From the NCBI GenBank assembly GCA_031284665.1, contig JAITXR010000293.1, forward strand, positions 1 through 8,366: a stretch of DNA of 8,366 nt, read 5' to 3'. Numbering within the stretch: position 1 is the stretch's first letter; the number at the start of each line of letters is the position of its first letter. The position numbers and the translations under genes are program-made. Positions 4,946-8,366 of the stretch are shown here, piece by piece. Under the pieces are notes generated by a model that was not told the DNA's origin, did not search any database, and saw nothing but the letters and a program-made list of their open reading frames with translations. The stretch comes from Paludibacter sp. GTDB lineage: Bacteria > Bacteroidota > Bacteroidia > Bacteroidales > Paludibacteraceae.

Positions 4946-7777
4946 ATGAAACACAAATTTTATTTTTCTATCATTTTTCTATTCACTTTATTAAACATTT
5001 CAGCGCAGGAAACTCAAACTCAATATCTTTCGGGGCGTGGCTCCGATGACGCTGTAAAATGGGACTTTTTTTGCACCGAAGGGCGCGGCTCCGGCGTGTG
5101 GACTACCATCAATGTGCCGTCGTGCTGGGAGTTGCAAGGTTTTGGCACATACCAATACGGAATGCCGTTTTACGGAAAAGCCGACCCTCCGGGGATTGCA
5201 AAAGAACGAGGCTTGTATAAATATCGCTTTTTAGTGCCACAGGAATGGAACGGGAAAATTATCAAAATAGTTTTCGAAGGCGTTATGACCGATTGTTCGG
5301 TAAATATTAATGGGCGACAATGCGTAAAACTGCATCAAGGTGCATTTTATCGTTTCGAAAGCGATATTACCGACCGCGTTTTTACCGGTAAAAAGGAAAA
5401 TATACTCGAAGTTAACGTCAGCAAGGAATCGGCAAATGCAAGTGTTAATTTAGCCGAGCGGCGTGCCGATTATTGGAACTTTGGAGGAATTTTTCGTCCG
5501 GTATATTTAATTGCACTTCCACCGCAAAACATTGAAAGAACGACAATTAACGCATTAGCCGATGGTAGTTTTCAAGCAGATGTTTTTCTTGGAGAGGCTG
5601 CTGCAACAAAACAAAGCATTGCCGTAACTTTTATGGATAAAAACAAAAAAACGATTGGCAAAGCACTCGAAATTCCTGTTCCCTCAGGCTCGGATAAAAT
5701 TGCTGTCCGTACTCAATTACAAAATATTCAAACTTGGACTGCCGAAACTCCAAATCTTTATTTTGTGAAATTTACACTACAAAACGAAAAAGGCGAAACA
5801 CAACATATTGTAACTGAGCGTTTTGGTTTTCGCACAATAGAAGTTCGTCAAGGCGACGGATTATATATTAACGGTCAGAAAATGCTTGTTCGCGGTGTAA
5901 ATCGCCACAGTTTTCGCCCCGAAAGTGGCAGAACGCTTAATCGCACAGCAAATTACGACGACGTTAAATTAATGAAATCAATGAATATGAACGCTGTACG
6001 CCTATCGCATTATCCTCCAGATGTTGATTTTTTGGATGCCTGCGACGAACTTGGTTTGTATGTAATGGACGAACTTGGCGGGTGGCACGGAAAATACGAC
6101 ACGGCAGTTGGGGTAAAGCTTGTTGGCGAAATGGTGAAACGCGATGTAAATCATCCATCAATAATCTGGTGGAGTAATGGTAACGAAGGTGGGCATAATT
6201 TTGACCTCGACAGCGAATTTCCAAAATACGATATTCAGAAACGTCCGGTGTTGCATCCGCAGAAAAATTTTGGCGGGTTTGAAACAATGCATTATCGCTC
6301 TTATGGCGAAAGTTTGGAATATATGCGCCAACCTGAAATCTGGATGCCAACCGAAATTCTACACGGAATGTACGATGGCGGACACGGCGCAGGGCTGTGG
6401 GATTATTGGGAAATTTATCGCCGACATCCTCGCAGTGCAGGGGCTTTTCTCTGGGTTTTGGCTGACGAAGGTGTGTTGCGCACCGACCTTAACGGAAAAA
6501 TTGACAATGTGGGAAATTACGCTGCTGACGGAATTGTGGGACCGCATCACGAAAAAGAAGGCAGTTACTTTACTATCAAACAAATTTGGAGTCCGGTGCA
6601 GATATTGACCGAAAAAATTGACGAAACATTTGATGGAACTTTGACCGTCGAAAATCGTTATGATTTTACAAATTTATCGGATTGTCGCTTTGTTTGGACA
6701 TTAAAATCATTCGCCAATGCAAAAGAAACAAAATTAAAAACTGCTGAAATAAAGAATGTTACACTTCCTCCTCATTCCGCAGGAAAAATTAAAATTGACT
6801 TGCCAAGCGATTGGAAAAATGCCGATGCGCTGTATCTCGAAGTGCTCGACCCGCAAGGAAACAGCCTTTGGATTTGGGATTGGACTTGGAAAACAACAGA
6901 TAAATTTTTCGATTTATCACCGAAAAAATCAAAACTTGCCGTAAATGAAACCGAGCAACAATTTGAAGTTACAAGCGGAAATAACAAATTTATTTTCAGC
7001 AAAATAACAGGGCGACTTGCCGGCGTAGAAAAGGATGGAAATAAAATTTCGTTTGGCAACGGACCTCGTTTTATTGCAGCCCGTCGTGGCGACCGCTCAA
7101 AAGATGTTTTTTATAATCACGACGACAAAGAATCGCGCAGCAAAGAACGTATTTACTTTGATATTTCGGGACAGGAAAACCTGATTTCCTTTGCCTGTAA
7201 ACAACTGACCGACAGCGTAATAATTGATGCCACATACACCGGCGATATGCGCAGCACACATTGGGTAATTGATGCCGGCGGAAACATTCGGCTCGACTAT
7301 CAATATGAGTTTAACGGCACGACCGAACTGCTGGGAGTTTGTTTTGATTATCCTGAAAATCAAGTAGTTTCAAAAACTTGGTTGGGCAAAGGCTCGTACA
7401 GAGTTTGGCAAAATCGCATTCACGGAACTCAATTTGGCATTTGGAATGTTGACTATAACGACCCGCTGCCAGCCGAAACTTTTATTTATCCGGAATTTAA
7501 GGGTTATTTTGCCGATTGGCGTTGGTTAACATTAAAAACTACCGAAGGGGATATTTGGCTTGGCAACGGCACGGCGGATTCGTACCTCGGCGTTTACACA
7601 CCACGCGATGGGCGCGATTTGTTGCTTTATACTTTGCCCGAAACAGGCATTGCCATTCTAAAAGTAATTCCGGCGGTGCGTAACAAAGTAAATGCCACCG
7701 ACTTAATAGGACCGCAATCGCAAGCACAATGGGTTTATGGTTTGCAAAAAGGCTCTGTGTGGTTGAAGGTAAATTAG
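4946..7777 (+). CDS. Exported glycoside hydrolase family 2 (beta-galactosidase-like)
   Basis: This is a 943-residue retaining exo-glycosidase of the LacZ/GH2 superfamily, probably periplasmic or surface-associated and acting on plant- or host-derived oligosaccharides. I start at ATG 4946, which gives a clear signal peptide (MKHKF, a hydrophobic core, cleavage probably at NISA/QETQ after residue 20). Domains in order: an N-terminal jelly-roll sugar-binding domain (about 25-195, with NVPSCWELQGFG and the ADYWNFGGIFRPVYL end motif), an immunoglobulin-like domain (about 200-300) and a TIM barrel (about 300-560). The barrel shows VNRH (H321), NAVRLSHYPPD (R352, H355), DVNHPSIIWWSNGNE with acid/base Glu414, and PTEILHGM with the likely nucleophile Glu470. 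Two or more beta-sandwich regions follow to the C-terminus. Fold and mechanism are secure; the sugar (galactoside, glucuronide, mannoside or other) is not. No SusC/SusD or regulator genes are within the window. Confidence 0.92.
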   Translation: MKHKFYFSIIFLFTLLNISAQETQTQYLSGRGSDDAVKWDFFCTEGRGSGVWTTINVPSCWELQGFGTYQYGMPFYGKADPPGIAKERGLYKYRFLVPQEWNGKIIKIVFEGVMTDCSVNINGRQCVKLHQGAFYRFESDITDRVFTGKKENILEVNVSKESANASVNLAERRADYWNFGGIFRPVYLIALPPQNIERTTINALADGSFQADVFLGEAAATKQSIAVTFMDKNKKTIGKALEIPVPSGSDKIAVRTQLQNIQTWTAETPNLYFVKFTLQNEKGETQHIVTERFGFRTIEVRQGDGLYINGQKMLVRGVNRHSFRPESGRTLNRTANYDDVKLMKSMNMNAVRLSHYPPDVDFLDACDELGLYVMDELGGWHGKYDTAVGVKLVGEMVKRDVNHPSIIWWSNGNEGGHNFDLDSEFPKYDIQKRPVLHPQKNFGGFETMHYRSYGESLEYMRQPEIWMPTEILHGMYDGGHGAGLWDYWEIYRRHPRSAGAFLWVLADEGVLRTDLNGKIDNVGNYAADGIVGPHHEKEGSYFTIKQIWSPVQILTEKIDETFDGTLTVENRYDFTNLSDCRFVWTLKSFANAKETKLKTAEIKNVTLPPHSAGKIKIDLPSDWKNADALYLEVLDPQGNSLWIWDWTWKTTDKFFDLSPKKSKLAVNETEQQFEVTSGNNKFIFSKITGRLAGVEKDGNKISFGNGPRFIAARRGDRSKDVFYNHDDKESRSKERIYFDISGQENLISFACKQLTDSVIIDATYTGDMRSTHWVIDAGGNIRLDYQYEFNGTTELLGVCFDYPENQVVSKTWLGKGSYRVWQNRIHGTQFGIWNVDYNDPLPAETFIYPEFKGYFADWRWLTLKTTEGDIWLGNGTADSYLGVYTPRDGRDLLLYTLPETGIAILKVIPAVRNKVNATDLIGPQSQAQWVYGLQKGSVWLKVN

Positions 7778-7805
7778 GGGAAAATTGACCATTAATCATT
7801 ATTTA

Positions 7806-7838
7806 TTGTCTATAATTGAAAAAAAATGGCTATTTTTG
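7806..7838 (+). promoter_or_regulatory. Bacteroidota-type promoter for the YqeY-domain gene
   Basis: TATTTTTG (7831-7838) matches the -7 consensus TAnnTTTG and is followed by about 38 nt of AT-rich leader to ATG 7877. A TTG at 7806-7808 could serve as the -33 element, with a slightly long 22-bp spacing. The region just upstream (7790-7817) has two to three degenerate 7-bp units beginning CATTAAT, CATTATT. Confidence 0.6.
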
Positions 7839-7876
7839 CAACTTAAATTCACAATTATATTAAAACTCAAAACATT

Positions 7877-8329
7877 ATGGAAAAACTTTTTGAACAAATT
7901 AGTGCCGATATTAAAACTGCAATGCTCGCCCGTGAAAAAGTAGCACTCGAAGCATTGCGCGGCATTAAAAAAGAATTTCTCGAAGCACGCACCGCAAAAG
8001 GTGGCGACGGAACTTTGCACGACGAACAGGCGGTGAAAATTCTGCAAAAAATGGTAAAACAACGCAAAGAATCAGCCCAAATTTTTTCGGAACAAAACAG
8101 GCAAGATTTGGCTGACAATGAACTTGCCGAAAGCGCAGTAATCGAAAAATATCTTCCTGCACAAATGAGCGACGAAGAACTAACGCTACAAATACGCGCA
8201 ATTATAGAACAAATCGGCGCAAAAACATTGCAGGATTTGGGAAAAGTAATGGGCGTGGCATCCAAGCAATTAGCAGGCAAAGCCGAAGGACGACTGATTT
8301 CCGAAAAAGTAAAATCGTTGCTGGCATAA
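7877..8329 (+). CDS. yqeY: GatB/YqeY domain-containing protein
   Basis: This is a small cytoplasmic, largely helical protein of 150 residues, the usual length of stand-alone YqeY proteins. The domain is homologous to the C-terminal tail domain of GatB, the tRNA-dependent amidotransferase subunit that contacts tRNA; the role of free-standing YqeY is not well established. Recognisable family features are an N-terminal helix with DIKTAMLAREKVALEALRGIK, a central KMVKQRKESAQIF segment, EKYLPAQMSDEEL, and the C-terminal LGKVMGVASKQLAGKAEGR helix-turn segment that resembles the GatB tail. The start is ATG 7877, downstream of a promoter box at 7831. A frame on the opposite strand spans nearly the whole gene, but its Ser/Cys-rich product looks like a mirror of the real coding sequence. 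In other Bacteroidota this gene often lies near ftsZ, from memory; no division gene is visible here. Confidence 0.93.
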   Translation: MEKLFEQISADIKTAMLAREKVALEALRGIKKEFLEARTAKGGDGTLHDEQAVKILQKMVKQRKESAQIFSEQNRQDLADNELAESAVIEKYLPAQMSDEELTLQIRAIIEQIGAKTLQDLGKVMGVASKQLAGKAEGRLISEKVKSLLA

Positions 8330-8366
8330 ATCAAATGAAAAAAGGTACGAGGTAAACGCTACAAGG
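8330..8366 (+). other. Non-coding end of window
   Basis: These are the 37 bases after the YqeY stop. An ATG at 8335 is stopped after six codons, so no gene begins here. The string GGTAC (8345-8349) followed by degenerate copies (GAGGTAAACG, CTACAAGG) resembles the GGTACACGG units at 3266-3287 and may be the edge of another short-repeat array cut by the window end. Confidence 0.3.

Noticed and set aside
5964..6350. 128-codon minus strand frame inside the GH2 gene
   Set aside because: Antisense to the conserved GH2 active-site region, with no recognisable protein features.
6177..6608. 143-codon + strand frame inside the GH2 gene
   Set aside because: It lies in another frame across the catalytic region of GH2 and shows no family features; a shadow of the real gene.
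4946..7777. GH2 gene as part of a polysaccharide utilisation locus
   Set aside because: No SusC/SusD pair, other carbohydrate enzyme or regulator is visible within the window; the neighbours are an efflux pump and a YqeY protein, so the claim is unsupported here.
7867..8334. Long open frame (155 codons) on the minus strand opposite the YqeY gene
   Set aside because: Its Ser/Cys/Ala-rich product has no recognisable family and mirrors the codon bias of the sense strand; the + strand protein is a clear YqeY-domain protein.

Overview
The window reads as a chromosomal segment of a Bacteroidota (Bacteroidales-like) bacterium. Three lines of sequence evidence agree. The gene order fabF-rnc, with a short overlap, is common in that phylum. 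Three intergenic regions carry the Bacteroidota promoter -7 element TAnnTTTG, one of them with a well-spaced TTTG -33 element. There is also a large exported family 2 glycoside hydrolase of a type frequent in Bacteroidota. No rRNA, tRNA, CRISPR array, transposase, phage gene or convincing intrinsic terminator was seen.

Layout, all genes on the + strand: 1-585 is the C-terminal part of FabF (3-oxoacyl-ACP synthase II). It overlaps rnc (RNase III, 575-1363). After a 178-bp gap come an exported metallo-beta-lactamase-fold hydrolase (1542-2381) and, 11 bp further on, a short-chain dehydrogenase (2393-3178), probably one transcription unit. A 206-bp gap made largely of short tandem units leads to an MdtG-like MFS efflux transporter (3385-4575). 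A 370-bp gap full of repeats precedes an exported GH2 hydrolase (4946-7777). A 99-bp gap with a promoter precedes a GatB/YqeY-domain protein (7877-8329). The last 37 bp hold no gene.

The genes are ordinary: lipid synthesis, RNA processing, an exported lactonase-type hydrolase with an oxidoreductase, drug efflux, glycan cleavage, and a tRNA-amidotransferase-related domain. They do not form one obvious pathway. Two start sites need care. The longest open frames of the SDR and the GH2 begin at TTG codons, but the real starts are most likely ATG at 2393 and 4946. The TTG of the GH2 frame lies inside the promoter -7 box.

The unexpected content is between the genes. Two copies of a roughly 100-130 bp non-coding element (1369-1471 and 4718-4848) share an identical 25-bp left end and AAGTAATG/CATTACTT terminal inverted repeats. 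One copy is flanked by a near-perfect 9-bp direct repeat and is interrupted by a 16-bp palindrome. Separately, three kinds of register-locked short tandem arrays occur, with periods of 7, 8 and 9 bp. The two 8-bp arrays (3205-3260 and 4579-4658) show the same order of unit types. The 9-bp array runs up to two bases before the start codon of the efflux gene. These repeats are the best candidates for something undescribed; any function for them is inference.
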